In this document: positions 24,780 to 33,798 of the stretch, piece after piece
Layout of the letters: every line of letters begins with the position of its first letter
How positions within the stretch are numbered: the stretch's first letter is position 1
Made by a program: the position numbers and the translations under genes
Source: JBFMDN01 sp040753915
Lineage (GTDB): Bacteria; Desulfobacterota; Desulfomonilia; Desulfomonilales; Desulfomonilaceae
NCBI GenBank assembly: GCA_040753915.1
Contig: JBFMDN010000002.1
Span: forward strand, 120,978 to 184,977
DNA length: 64,000 nucleotides
Direction of reading: 5' to 3'
Notes under the pieces: generated by a model
Databases searched by the model: none
The model's input: only the letters and a program-made list of their open reading frames with translations
Told to the model about the DNA's origin: nothing

Positions 24780-25838
24780 ATGAAGAAGTTTTTTATTGGC
24801 ACCGTTTTGGGAGTATCCCTCTCATTCGCGGGAATGGCCGGAGCTCAGGCTACCCGTGACTACATAAGCATCGTCGGCTCCTCAACGGTGTACCCCTTTG
24901 CCACAGTTGTGGCGGAAAACTTTGGCAAAGCAACCAAGTTCAAGACCCCAAAGATCGAATCCACTGGGTCCGGCGGCGGGTTCAAACTGTTTTGCGAAGG
25001 CGTCGGCGTTCAGCATCCCGACATCACCAACGCGTCGAGGGCCATGAAGAAATCGGAGTGCGAACAATGCGCCAAAAATGGGGTGAAGGATGTTGTAGAG
25101 ATTAAGATCGGCTATGATGGCATTGTCCTGGCCCAATCCAAGAAGGCCAATCCCATGACTCTCAGTGTGAAGGACATCTTCCTCGCGTTGGCGAAAGAAA
25201 TACCCGATCCAAAGGGTGGGGACAACCTGGTACCGAACCCCCACAAGACGTGGAAGGATGTGAATCCTCAGTTGCCTGCAAACAAGATTGAAGTGCTTGG
25301 TCCGCCCCCCACTTCAGGGACGCGCGATGCCTTCACCGAGCTGGCCATGGAGGCGGGAGCCAAGAAATTCGATTTCATTAAGGACCTCAAGGCGAAAGAC
25401 AAGAAGAAGTACAAGGCCGTCACACACACGATCAGAGAGGACGGCGCTTACGTCGATGCCGGTGAAAACGACAACCTCATTGTTCAGAAGCTTCAGGTAA
25501 ACCCCAATGCAGTGGGAATCTTCGGGTTCAGCTTCCTCGATCAAAACCAGGATAAGATCCAAGGTGCTCTGATCGATGGCGTAAAGCCGACCTTTGAGGA
25601 CATAGCCTCTGGGAAGTATCCTCTGTCTCGACCACTGTTCTTCTACGTGAAAAAAGCGCACGTGGGGGTCATCCCGGGCATCAACGAATATGTCAAGGAA
25701 TTCACCAGTGGGAAAGCGTGCGGCAAAGATGGATACCTTTCAGAAAAGGGTTTAATCACCCTGCCCGAGGATGAGGGCAAGAAGGTTGCCAAGATCGTCG
25801 CAAATATGGAAACAGTCGCTTGCGACAAGTTGAAGTAA
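24780..25838 (+). CDS. pstS: Phosphate-binding protein PstS
   Basis: A 352-residue protein. Signal peptide 1-23 (MKKFFIGTVLGVSLSF... AQA) precedes the PBP fold (IVGSSTVYPFATVVAENF, ESTGSGGGFKLFC, DITNASRAMKKSE, GPPPTSGTRDAF). The SSTVYP and SGGG loops bind phosphate in this family. AAGGAGG supports the ATG at 24780; 24774 and a TTG at 24771 are alternatives. The gene lies between pstA and pstB rather than in front of pstC, which is uncommon. Confidence 0.93.
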   Translation: MKKFFIGTVLGVSLSFAGMAGAQATRDYISIVGSSTVYPFATVVAENFGKATKFKTPKIESTGSGGGFKLFCEGVGVQHPDITNASRAMKKSECEQCAKNGVKDVVEIKIGYDGIVLAQSKKANPMTLSVKDIFLALAKEIPDPKGGDNLVPNPHKTWKDVNPQLPANKIEVLGPPPTSGTRDAFTELAMEAGAKKFDFIKDLKAKDKKKYKAVTHTIREDGAYVDAGENDNLIVQKLQVNPNAVGIFGFSFLDQNQDKIQGALIDGVKPTFEDIASGKYPLSRPLFFYVKKAHVGVIPGINEYVKEFTSGKACGKDGYLSEKGLITLPEDEGKKVAKIVANMETVACDKLK

Positions 25839-25882
25839 CGAATCAGTGGGACCGATGATGATTTCATCTTTCCCGATTAACC

Positions 25883-25913
25883 ACTGCCACGAGACCCCCG
25901 GTCTCGTGGCAGT
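25883..25913 (+). terminator. Strong hairpin between pstS and pstB
   Basis: A perfect 14-base stem (ACTGCCACGAGACC and its complement) with a three-base loop. No T-run follows. It is likely a 3' stabiliser or partial terminator that raises pstS message above pstB, as in many binding-protein operons (inference). Confidence 0.65.
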
Positions 25914-25941
25914 CCAGAAGCCTTCTGGAAAAGTCGGAACT

Positions 25942-26793
25942 ATGCAAAACGAAGCAGCGCGGGAATATTATCCGGTTCCGAACGAGAACCGGGTCAGCCG
26001 GAAGCACCGGGAAACCGTTGGGGATTTCACAGTCCCCAATCCAAGGATGACCTGCCGAAACGTGAACGTCTATTACGGCGAAAACCACGCGATCAAAAAC
26101 GTGTCGCTCGATATTGGGCGTCAGGAAGTGATCGCCATGATCGGCCCTTCGGGCTGCGGCAAGTCCACCTTTATCAGATGCCTCAATCGCATGAATGACA
26201 CGATCGAGGGGTGCCGCGTTGAAGGCGAGATCATTATTGACGGTCAGAACATTTACGACGAGCGCGTTGACGTAGTCGCGTTGAGGGCCCAGGTGGGGAT
26301 GGTGTTCCAGAAGCCAAATCCGTTTCCCAAATCAATTTACATGAATGTGGCATACGGCCCCAAGATTCACGGGCTGGCCCATACGAAGACAGACCTCGAT
26401 GAGATCGTGGAGCGGTCTCTCAAGAAGGCCGGCTTGTGGGACGAAGTGAAAGATCGACTGAACGAGCCGGGGACCGGATTGTCCGGAGGACAACAGCAGC
26501 GGTTGTGCATCGCTCGTGCCATCGCTGTCAGCCCCGAGGTCATCCTTATGGACGAGCCATGCTCTGCCCTCGACCCCATAGCCACCGCAAGGATTGAGGA
26601 CCTCATGGAAGAGCTGCGCGAGAGTTATTCCATTGTGATTGTCACCCACTCAATGCAACAGGCTTCACGGGTCGCGCAGCGGACCGCGTACTTTCATCTG
26701 GGAGATTTGATCGAGATTGGCCCCACGGAGCAAATCTTCCTCAATCCTCTCCATAGGCTGACTGAAGATTACGTGACCGGACGCTTTGGGTGA
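25942..26793 (+). CDS. pstB: Phosphate ABC transporter ATPase PstB
   Basis: A 283-residue ATPase. Walker A is GPSGCGKST, the ABC signature LSGGQQQRLCIARAI, and Walker B VILMDEPCSALDP. QVGMVFQKPNPFP is the Q loop characteristic of PstB. A longer frame opens at a GTG at 25846, but it crosses the hairpin, so I prefer the ATG at 25942 (weak GGAAC upstream). The N-terminal 30 residues before the ABC core are variable in this family. Confidence 0.93.
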   Translation: MQNEAAREYYPVPNENRVSRKHRETVGDFTVPNPRMTCRNVNVYYGENHAIKNVSLDIGRQEVIAMIGPSGCGKSTFIRCLNRMNDTIEGCRVEGEIIIDGQNIYDERVDVVALRAQVGMVFQKPNPFPKSIYMNVAYGPKIHGLAHTKTDLDEIVERSLKKAGLWDEVKDRLNEPGTGLSGGQQQRLCIARAIAVSPEVILMDEPCSALDPIATARIEDLMEELRESYSIVIVTHSMQQASRVAQRTAYFHLGDLIEIGPTEQIFLNPLHRLTEDYVTGRFG

Positions 26794-26887
26794 TGAATCT
26801 GTAAGTCTTTGTAACTGCACGTGAATATATTTGTACAGATCTCCTCGAGCTTTCGCCACGAATCCATCGGTATGGATAAGAAAATCC

Positions 26888-27604
26888 GTGTTCGTATATC
26901 CGCCTAGAGTCCATCTTCTTGTGATCTCGCAGGATGGACGTGCAGATCAATTCATTGCCTATCTGAAACGGGAGCATTATCGGGTGGGGATCGCCCAATC
27001 GCTCGCTGAATCTCCTGAGTATGTCCGGAATGAGCTCCCCAATTTGATTCTCCTGGACAGTCCTCTCCCGGTTGCTCATACCTGGGAGATCCTTAGGACC
27101 TGTCGGACCTTGAGCAGCACTTCTCGCATCCCCGTCATAGTTATCTCCGAAGACGGTGAAGATGAGAGCGTTATCAGGACCCTCGATCTCGGGGCAGACG
27201 ATTACATTATCAAACCGGTGAGCCTGCCCGTGATGCTCGCAAGAGTAAGAGCGGTCTTGCGGTCTCGGAATCAGTCGCACCCACGCATCGATGCATTGCT
27301 GGGGAGGCATCGAATCACCCTGGACCCTATTCGGCACGAGACCTTTCTGGACGGCTATGAGATAGAGCTTTCCCCTGCAGAATTCAGCACTATGCGGGTA
27401 CTGGCTGGCAATCCCGGCAAGGTCTTTACTCGACGAGACATCTTGCTTCTTTCCGATGGCCGGGGTTCACCTGCTACCGAGCGGTCCGTTGATTTCAGAA
27501 TTTTCAGCCTTCGAAAGAAGCTGGGAGATGCGGGGCGATTTATCAGGTCTGTGGCGGGGATTGGGTACAAGCTTTCGTCGCGACCTGAGGAAAGCGGGCC
27601 GTGA
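26888..27604 (+). CDS. PhoB/OmpR-type response regulator with altered acidic pocket
   Basis: About 238 residues from a GTG at 26888; a TTG at 26831 is the alternative and neither has a strong ribosome-binding site. The receiver has phospho-acceptor Asp57 (NLILLDSPLP) and the Lys in YIIKPV, but the usual acidic pair after the first strand reads SQ (VISQDGR). Metal binding and phosphorylation may therefore be weak. The winged-helix domain (about 140-238) contains LSPAEFSTMRVLAGNPGKVFTR and FRIFSLRKKLGD. Location after pstB suggests a PhoB role. No PhoR or PhoU gene is present here. Confidence 0.82.
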   Translation: MFVYPPRVHLLVISQDGRADQFIAYLKREHYRVGIAQSLAESPEYVRNELPNLILLDSPLPVAHTWEILRTCRTLSSTSRIPVIVISEDGEDESVIRTLDLGADDYIIKPVSLPVMLARVRAVLRSRNQSHPRIDALLGRHRITLDPIRHETFLDGYEIELSPAEFSTMRVLAGNPGKVFTRRDILLLSDGRGSPATERSVDFRIFSLRKKLGDAGRFIRSVAGIGYKLSSRPEESGP

Positions 27605-27955
27605 TGGCCAGCAATGGTGTAATATGCATCTATTAGTTGCACTTTGCGATTAGCAGCCCCCTTCGACACCACCTCACGCCCTTTCTTGTCATACGTGTAC
27701 CGCCACTATCTCCCGTCCCATCACGATATTCACTTGTGCCGACTTTCGCTATTCCCTTTTCCGGCAGCTATCCTTGACCGCAGATCTTTGCATGCTTTTA
27801 TTATGACCACGTCGGCCCGATTGGTTGGTGGCTCTGCCATGGGCTCCAGGCCGGGGCCATGGCCGGAGATGATAAAGCTGGCCGACGTGGAGGGGGCTTG
27901 CCCATAATAGTGCTCCAACCGGATTCCACCCGCATCCGGCTATGGACAAGAAAGA
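27605..27955. other. Non-coding stretch with a structured element
   Basis: About 350 bases without a gene between the PhoB-like and RND genes. The only notable content is the nested inverted repeat at 27807-27890. Confidence 0.5.
27807..27890 (+). other. Nested inverted repeat upstream of RND operon
   Basis: Outer arms CCACGTCGGCC (27807-27817) and GGCCGACGTGG (27880-27890) are perfect 11-base complements. Inside them GCCATGG and CCATGGC form a second stem. Transcribed, this would be a multi-stem RNA about 65 bases before the first pump gene. It could also be a small mobile repeat. Confidence 0.45.
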
Positions 27956-29224
27956 GTGGATGGTAGAGACGTGCCAGCCAATCTCGAACGAATAAGACTA
28001 TGGCGAGTAATCTTGGCCATGCTGCTCGCAACAATTCCCTTGGCGGGATGTGGCAGCCAACATGCATCCGAGCCTCCCCGCGAGGCGCCACGGCCACAGG
28101 TGTCGGTCACCAGTCCCTTGCAAGAGAGTATTATCGATTGGGACGAGTACACGGGGAGATTCGACGCTATCGAATCCGTGGATGTGCGAGCTCGAGTGAG
28201 CGGCTATCTCGAGTCGATACATTTCCGAGACGGTGCAATCGTTGAAAAAGGCGACCTGCTGTTCGTGATAGACCGCCGCCCTTTTGAAGCTGCATTAGAC
28301 CAGGCCAAGGCCGAGAGGGAGGGAGCTGAGGCCAGGAATGAGCTCGCAAAGCTGGAGCTGAAGCGGAGTAAGGCTCTGCTCCAAGAGAATGCGATTTCCC
28401 AGGATCAGTACGACAAGCAGTTGTCAAACTGCCGACAGGCGGCAGCACAGTTGCATGCGGCACGTGCCGCTGAGAGGCAAGCAGAGCTTAATCTCAGCTT
28501 TGCCGAGATTCGTTCGCCCATACGAGGGAGAATCAGCAGGAAACTTGTGGACGTGGGAAATCTTGTGAGTGGGGGATCTCCCGATTCCACGCTGCTGACG
28601 ACCATCGTGTCACTTGACCCGATCTACTTCTATTTTGACGTCGATGAACACGCGTACCTGAGGTACGTCCGCCTCGCGAGTGAGGAAATGCGCCCTGAAA
28701 TTCGGAGCGACGGGACTCCGGTTTTTGCCAAGCTTACGGAAGAGGACAACTTCGGTCACAAAGGCCACGTGGACTTTGTCGATTCCCGAATCGGGGCGGA
28801 AACAGGCACGATCTGGTTTCGCGCGACATTCCCGAACCCCGACCTCAAGCTGTTGCCGGGATTGTTCGCCCGTTGCCGGATTCCGGCTTCCGCCAAACAA
28901 CAGGCTCTCCTCATACCGGGTACGTCTGTGGGCCGGGATCAGGCAATTCAATTCGTCTATGTCCTCAATGACAGCAATGTTGTTGAGCGCCGCACGATTG
29001 AGCTTGGGCCGCGGGCATGTGGTCTCCAAGTTGTTCGAGCGGGAGTGACGGCAGGGGACAGGATCGTCACGAAGGGTGTCGAAACCGTCCGACCCGGAGC
29101 ACGCGTGGAACCGGTGTGGGAGAAGATTAGCCTCGGATCCGATGACTGTCTCGTCACGGAACAACTGAAGGCCTTTGCCGGCGAATTGAGGGCGGGGGAC
29201 GCTGTCTTTCGGAAGCAGCGATAA
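27956..29224 (+). CDS. RND efflux periplasmic adaptor (AcrA-like lipoprotein)
   Basis: About 422 residues from a GTG at 27956; a GTG at 27971 is possible. A lipoprotein signal with lipobox LAGC anchors it. It has the membrane-fusion-protein layout: barrel-sandwich halves (VDVRARVSGYLESIHFRDGAIVEKGDLLFVID and FAEIRSPIRGRISRKLVDVGNLV), a helical hairpin between (about 105-165), a beta-barrel, and the C-terminal proximal domain. It links an inner-membrane RND pump to an outer-membrane channel. No TolC-like gene follows. Confidence 0.9.
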   Translation: MDGRDVPANLERIRLWRVILAMLLATIPLAGCGSQHASEPPREAPRPQVSVTSPLQESIIDWDEYTGRFDAIESVDVRARVSGYLESIHFRDGAIVEKGDLLFVIDRRPFEAALDQAKAEREGAEARNELAKLELKRSKALLQENAISQDQYDKQLSNCRQAAAQLHAARAAERQAELNLSFAEIRSPIRGRISRKLVDVGNLVSGGSPDSTLLTTIVSLDPIYFYFDVDEHAYLRYVRLASEEMRPEIRSDGTPVFAKLTEEDNFGHKGHVDFVDSRIGAETGTIWFRATFPNPDLKLLPGLFARCRIPASAKQQALLIPGTSVGRDQAIQFVYVLNDSNVVERRTIELGPRACGLQVVRAGVTAGDRIVTKGVETVRPGARVEPVWEKISLGSDDCLVTEQLKAFAGELRAGDAVFRKQR

Positions 29225-29261
29225 GGCGTCCTGAAAACCCGCTCTTCGTTCCGGGTGTACG

Positions 29262-32200
29262 ATGAACCTACCACACTACTTCACGGATCGCCCGATTTTC
29301 GCTACAGTGCTCTCTGTGTTCATCGTGCTTTTGGGAGCCCTCTCTTACGTTGGTCTGCCGGTTGCCCAATATCCGGACGTAGTACCCCCGACGATTGTGG
29401 TCAACACCAGCTTCCCTGGCGCCTCTGCAGATGTGGTTGCCAAGACTGTCGCCACGCCCCTGGAACAGGAGATTAACGGCGTGGAGAACATGTTGTACAT
29501 GGAATCCCAGTCCACCTCGCAAGGCGCTCTCACCCTCACGGTCACCTTCAAATTGGGAACTGATTTGGACCGAGCGCAGGTGCTGGTGCAAAACAGAGTC
29601 GCAGTAGCTGAGCCGCGGTTGCCGGAGGAGGTGCGCCGAATAGGGGTCACCACGACGAAGCGCTCGCCGGACCTGCTCCTTGTGATCCACCTCTACTCTC
29701 CTGACGGGACCTTCGACGAGCTGTATATGAGCAACTACGCGTTTCTACAGATAAGAGATGTGCTGGCCCGGGTCGATGGAGTGGGAGATGTTGTGTTGTT
29801 CGGCGCCCGTGAATACAGCATGCGTGTATGGCTGGACACCGGCCGTCTTTCGGAGCTCAACATGACCGCGGGGGATGTGGTCCAAGCGCTTCGCTCCGAG
29901 AATGTGCAGGTCGCTGCAGGCACTCTCGGCGCGCCCCCCCTTGATAAAGACATCCCGTTCCAATGGACCGTCAATACCAAGGGACGTTTGAGGGATCCCG
30001 CGGAGTTTGCTGACATTGTGGTGAAATCTGACCCGCAAGGACGAATCGTCCGGGTGAAAGATGTGGCACGGGTGGAGCTGGGGGCGCTCGACTACTCGAT
30101 CAATAGCTACCTCGACGAGCGGAAAGCATCCGCGATAGGTATATTTCAGCTTCCGGGCTCTAATGCCATCGAGACCACCGGCAAAGTGCTGCGCACCATG
30201 GAGGAGCTCAGCAGACGATTTCCGCCCGGTCTTCGGTATGCTGCAGTGTACAACCCCACGGTGTTCGTGGAAGAGTCAATCCGGGCGGTCATTCATACTC
30301 TTTTCGAGGCCACCGTCCTGGTGGTCTTGGTGATCTTTCTCTTCCTGCAGACCTGGCGAGCCACGATCATTCCCCTGGTTGCCATCCCTGTGTCTTTAGT
30401 CGGCACCTTTGCCCTTATGCAAGTTCTGGGGTTTTCTTTGAACACACTCTCTCTTTTCGGGCTCGTGCTGGCCATCGGTATCGTGGTCGACGACGCAATC
30501 GTAGTGGTTGAGAACGTGGAGCGGAACATCGAGGCAGGAATGGATCCCAAGGAGGCTACGCACAGAACGATGGACGAGGTGGGGAGCGCTTTGATTGCGA
30601 TGAACCTCGTCGTGGTCGCAGTGTTCGTGCCAACGGCTTTCCTGGGTGGGATCAGCGGACAGTTCTATCGCCAGTTTGCACTTACGGTTGCCGGCTCTTC
30701 CACTATTTCGGTGCTGGTGGCACTTACGTTAAGTCCGGCAATGTGCGCGCTGGTTCTCAAACCCAAGACAGCCCGGCAGGGTCTGGTGGCCGAGGTGCGT
30801 CAAAAGACGTTCGGGTGGTTCTTTCGAGGGTTCAATTGGGCATTTGGTAATGCCCAATCCGGATATGCGCTTGCCATCGGGAGAATTACCCGAATGAGCG
30901 TGTTTGTGTTGCTCATCTATGTGGGGCTCCTGGGATTGACCTATTGGTCCTTCGTCCGGATCCCTACCGGCTTCATACCTCCTCAAGACCAAGGATATCT
31001 CGTGGTAAGCATCCGTTTGCCTGAAGGGGCTTCTCTTTCCAGGACGGACGAAGTCACTCGGCGCGCCGCCCGGATCGTGCGAGAGACTGCCGGTGTAGAG
31101 CACGCGGTAGCTCTTGCTGGCCTCTCGGGAGCTACCCGAATCCTGAGCACCAATTCGGCCGCGATTTTCGTGATTCTCCAGGACGCGACGGCAAGGGCGA
31201 AAAAGGGTTTACTCATGCCTCAGATTCTCGCAACGTTGAGGAAGCGACTTGCGGAGATAACCGATGGCCAGATCGTGGTCGTTCCTCCTCCTCCGGTGCG
31301 AGGTATCGGGACCGTTGGCGGCTTCCAGATGATGGTCCAGGATCGGACCGCCCAAGGACCACAGGCCTTGCTGAACGCGACGCAGGACCTGGCGGCCCGG
31401 GCCAATAGCTCACCCGGCCTAGTCCAGGTCTTCTCGACGTTTCAGACAAACAATCCGGAAATCTTCGTGGATATAGACCGTACTCGGGCCCGCAAGCTCA
31501 ACGTTCCTCTCCCGAACTTCTTTGAGGAGCTTCAGGTCTACCTCGGTTCGCTGTATGTCAACGACTTCAATTTCCTTGGTCGCACGTTCCGAGTCACGGC
31601 ACAAGCTCAATCGCGGTTCCGAGACGATCCCGATGACATTTTGAGGCTTAAGACCCGCAGCACTTCAGGAGCTATCGTCCCGCTGGCAGCAGTAGCACGG
31701 ATCAGCGAAACGACGTCTCCGGGACTGATAAACCGTTATAACCTGTTCCCGGCCTCGGACCTCCGAGGAGACACCGCACCCGGGTTCAGCTCCGGTCAGT
31801 CAATTGCCACCATGGAACGGCTCGCGGGGGAAGTCCTGCCGCGAGGAATGGCCTTCGAGTGGACGGGCCTTGCGCTCCAGGAAAAACTGGCTGGGGATGT
31901 GGGAATTTACATCTTCTTCCTCTCGGTGGTGTTCGTTTTTCTGGCTCTGTCGGCTCAATATGAAAGCTGGCTCTTGCCTCTGGCCATAATTCTCATCGTT
32001 CCCATGTGCCTCCTCTCTTCCATAGCAGGGATAGCGTTTCGGGGGCTGGAAAACAACATTCTCACGCAGATCGGATTCGTTGTCCTGATTGCACTGGCGG
32101 CCAAGAACGCCATTCTGATCGTGGAATTCGCAAAACAGCAGGAGGATGAAGGTCTTGGCCGATTCGCCGCGGTTGTTCAGGCCTGCCGATTGCGACTTCG

Positions 32201-32426
32201 CCCCATTCTTATGACGGCTCTGGCCTTTATTTTAGGAGTGGTACCGCTGGTGGTGGCTGCAGGTCCGGGCTATGAAATGAGGCAGGCGGTGGGCACGGCG
32301 GTGTTTAGCGGAATGCTTGGGGTGACTCTATTCGGGCTCTTCCTCACGCCGGTTTTCTATGTGGCCCTGAGAGGCTTGCTGGAGTGGGTGAGGAAGCGAA
32401 GGAGCACTGCATTCCGGCTCAGGTGA
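29262..32426 (+). CDS. RND multidrug efflux pump, HAE1 (AcrB) type
   Basis: A 1054-residue inner-membrane protein with 12 helices and two large periplasmic loops. The AcrB-type motifs are SQSTSQGALTLTVTFKLGTD, GLVLAIGIVVDDAIVVVENVER (with the paired Asp of the proton relay) and FVVLIALAAKNAILIVEFAKQ. It uses the proton gradient to export hydrophobic compounds; the substrate is unknown. The length is normal. It starts 37 bases after the adaptor gene. Confidence 0.95.
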   Translation: MNLPHYFTDRPIFATVLSVFIVLLGALSYVGLPVAQYPDVVPPTIVVNTSFPGASADVVAKTVATPLEQEINGVENMLYMESQSTSQGALTLTVTFKLGTDLDRAQVLVQNRVAVAEPRLPEEVRRIGVTTTKRSPDLLLVIHLYSPDGTFDELYMSNYAFLQIRDVLARVDGVGDVVLFGAREYSMRVWLDTGRLSELNMTAGDVVQALRSENVQVAAGTLGAPPLDKDIPFQWTVNTKGRLRDPAEFADIVVKSDPQGRIVRVKDVARVELGALDYSINSYLDERKASAIGIFQLPGSNAIETTGKVLRTMEELSRRFPPGLRYAAVYNPTVFVEESIRAVIHTLFEATVLVVLVIFLFLQTWRATIIPLVAIPVSLVGTFALMQVLGFSLNTLSLFGLVLAIGIVVDDAIVVVENVERNIEAGMDPKEATHRTMDEVGSALIAMNLVVVAVFVPTAFLGGISGQFYRQFALTVAGSSTISVLVALTLSPAMCALVLKPKTARQGLVAEVRQKTFGWFFRGFNWAFGNAQSGYALAIGRITRMSVFVLLIYVGLLGLTYWSFVRIPTGFIPPQDQGYLVVSIRLPEGASLSRTDEVTRRAARIVRETAGVEHAVALAGLSGATRILSTNSAAIFVILQDATARAKKGLLMPQILATLRKRLAEITDGQIVVVPPPPVRGIGTVGGFQMMVQDRTAQGPQALLNATQDLAARANSSPGLVQVFSTFQTNNPEIFVDIDRTRARKLNVPLPNFFEELQVYLGSLYVNDFNFLGRTFRVTAQAQSRFRDDPDDILRLKTRSTSGAIVPLAAVARISETTSPGLINRYNLFPASDLRGDTAPGFSSGQSIATMERLAGEVLPRGMAFEWTGLALQEKLAGDVGIYIFFLSVVFVFLALSAQYESWLLPLAIILIVPMCLLSSIAGIAFRGLENNILTQIGFVVLIALAAKNAILIVEFAKQQEDEGLGRFAAVVQACRLRLRPILMTALAFILGVVPLVVAAGPGYEMRQAVGTAVFSGMLGVTLFGLFLTPVFYVALRGLLEWVRKRRSTAFRLR

Positions 32427-32653
32427 GTACCACGTATTGAATGGGTGGCAGGGTACGTGCGGTCGAATCCCCTCAGCGAAGACCGTTTCTTGATCCCACT
32501 GGGACCCAGTCTCAGCCGACCACGAATCCCTCACTCAGGCTGTGAAGAATTTGTGAAGTGTTCCAGAAGTCTTGCGGCTTTCCCGCTCGTCGAGATTGAC
32601 AAATGTGACTGGTTGGCACATACTCGGAATGGATCACGTGACGGGGGATTATC

Positions 32654-33397
32654 ATGCCTCCTTCGGAACCACCGAAGCTCTCCTCCGCAATGGAGGATTA
32701 TCTCGAAGTAATCTATCATCTGGAGCAGGAATCCAGGATTGCACGAGTTCGCGACATCGCGAAACGTCTTGACGTCAAGATGTCCTCGGTGACTTCCGCG
32801 TTGAAAAGCCTGGGCTCCAGAGGCTTCATTCAGTATGATCCTCACCAATTCATCACTCTGACTGAAAAAGGCATTGACAAGGCCCGAGAAATCGTGCGCA
32901 AACACGAAGTCCTCAAGCGTTTCTTCGTCAGGGTACTGCGGGTAGAGCCCTCGGCTGCGGAAGACAATGCGTGCCGTATAGAGCATCATCTGGATCCGGA
33001 GGTAATTGAAAAATTCGTGCGCTTCGTCGAATTCGTCGAAATGTGCCCGGTGGACCAGACTCGATGGCTGGAAAGTCTGACAAAAGGATGCGACAACTGC
33101 ATCCAGTGCCTCGATGACGCGAAGTCCCTCATGCAGACCAGGGCCGAAGCTCAGAAGGCTGCTCTGGAAGAGGGGCTCACTCTGGCCGATTCTCCTCCAG
33201 GGGCGCAAGTGCTCATAGATACGGTCAAAGGAGCTCCTGAGCTCCGGAAGCTTCTCGAAGAGCAGGGCCTCGGCCCCGGTCTTATAGTAGAGATCGAGAC
33301 CCGTGACAGCTCGGGGAACCTGCAACTTAATGTCAAAGGCTACCACGTGCTCCTAGACCGGAAAGATGCCAAGAAAGTCCTGGTCAAGCCCATCTGA
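32654..33397 (+). CDS. DtxR/MntR-family metal-dependent regulator with FeoA-like domain
   Basis: A 247-residue protein. The winged helix (about 10-75) carries AMEDYLEVIYHLEQE and RVRDIAKRLDVKMSSVTSALKSL. The dimerisation and metal-binding domain follows (RKHEVLKRFF, EDNACRIEHHLDPEVIEKF). The C-terminal SH3-like FeoA domain is at about 165-245. A Cys-containing insert (CPVDQTRW, GCDNCIQC) lies between them and may sense metal or redox. Next to the convergent feo genes, it is the likely iron regulator (inference). Confidence 0.9.
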   Translation: MPPSEPPKLSSAMEDYLEVIYHLEQESRIARVRDIAKRLDVKMSSVTSALKSLGSRGFIQYDPHQFITLTEKGIDKAREIVRKHEVLKRFFVRVLRVEPSAAEDNACRIEHHLDPEVIEKFVRFVEFVEMCPVDQTRWLESLTKGCDNCIQCLDDAKSLMQTRAEAQKAALEEGLTLADSPPGAQVLIDTVKGAPELRKLLEEQGLGPGLIVEIETRDSSGNLQLNVKGYHVLLDRKDAKKVLVKPI

Positions 33398-33418
33398 GGA
33401 CTGAAATTCCTTTTCCCC

Positions 33419-33607
33419 TTACCGTACTTCGTTCACGCTCGTTTCCCGGCAATTCGTCGTGCCCCCGCCTGCCCCCTCGCAGTGAGTGCATCCACACGAA
33501 CAGCTCACCTGAGATCCATTTTTTCCGGCAAACATCTTCCAGAAACGCCGGCCAATGAGTATGGCCGCAGCGACGACAATCAGGCCCACTACAATCTCTT
33601 GCCACAT
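33419..33607 (-). CDS. FeoB-associated Cys-rich membrane protein
   Basis: A 62-residue protein. One N-terminal helix (MWQEIVVGLIVVAAAILIG) is followed by a short soluble tail with four or five cysteines (SCSCGCTHCEG, NC). This is the familiar small partner encoded downstream of feoB in many anaerobes. Its ATG has AAGGAA upstream and overlaps the stop region of the preceding small frame. Confidence 0.88.
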   Translation of the reverse strand: MWQEIVVGLIVVAAAILIGRRFWKMFAGKNGSQVSCSCGCTHCEGAGGGTTNCRETSVNEVR

Positions 33608-33777
33608 TTTAATTTCCTTGGTTCGTCTTCATCATTGGCGAGCACAGCGTCGGCGGATGAAATCGTGAATTCAATTGGCTGAGCACACCATGGTACACAT
33701 AGGATTTCGTCCTCGAACAGAGATCCCCCCATGTTCTTCTTCAAGAAATCCCGCTCTTCCTTCCGCAACGGCTGCAA
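33589..33777 (-). CDS. Small protein between feoB and the Cys-rich protein
   Basis: A frame of up to 62 residues, read in the same frame as feoB just after its stop. It overlaps the Cys-rich gene start by 19 bases. Its CVPWCAQP motif and charged C-terminus (EPRKLKCGKR) look protein-like. Starts at TTG 33777, TTG 33768 or ATG 33732 are possible, with AAGGA near the first two. I do not recognise it. The overlap and operon position are the main support. Confidence 0.5.
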   Translation of the reverse strand: MQPLRKEERDFLKKNMGGSLFEDEILCVPWCAQPIEFTISSADAVLANDEDEPRKLKCGKRL

Positions 33778-33798
33778 ATCCTTGGCCGCAACACCGGG

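Noticed and set aside
32531..33346. 271-codon frame antisense to the DtxR-type gene
   Set aside because: The sense frame has a complete winged helix and FeoA domain. The antisense frame shows no domain and no good ribosome-binding site.
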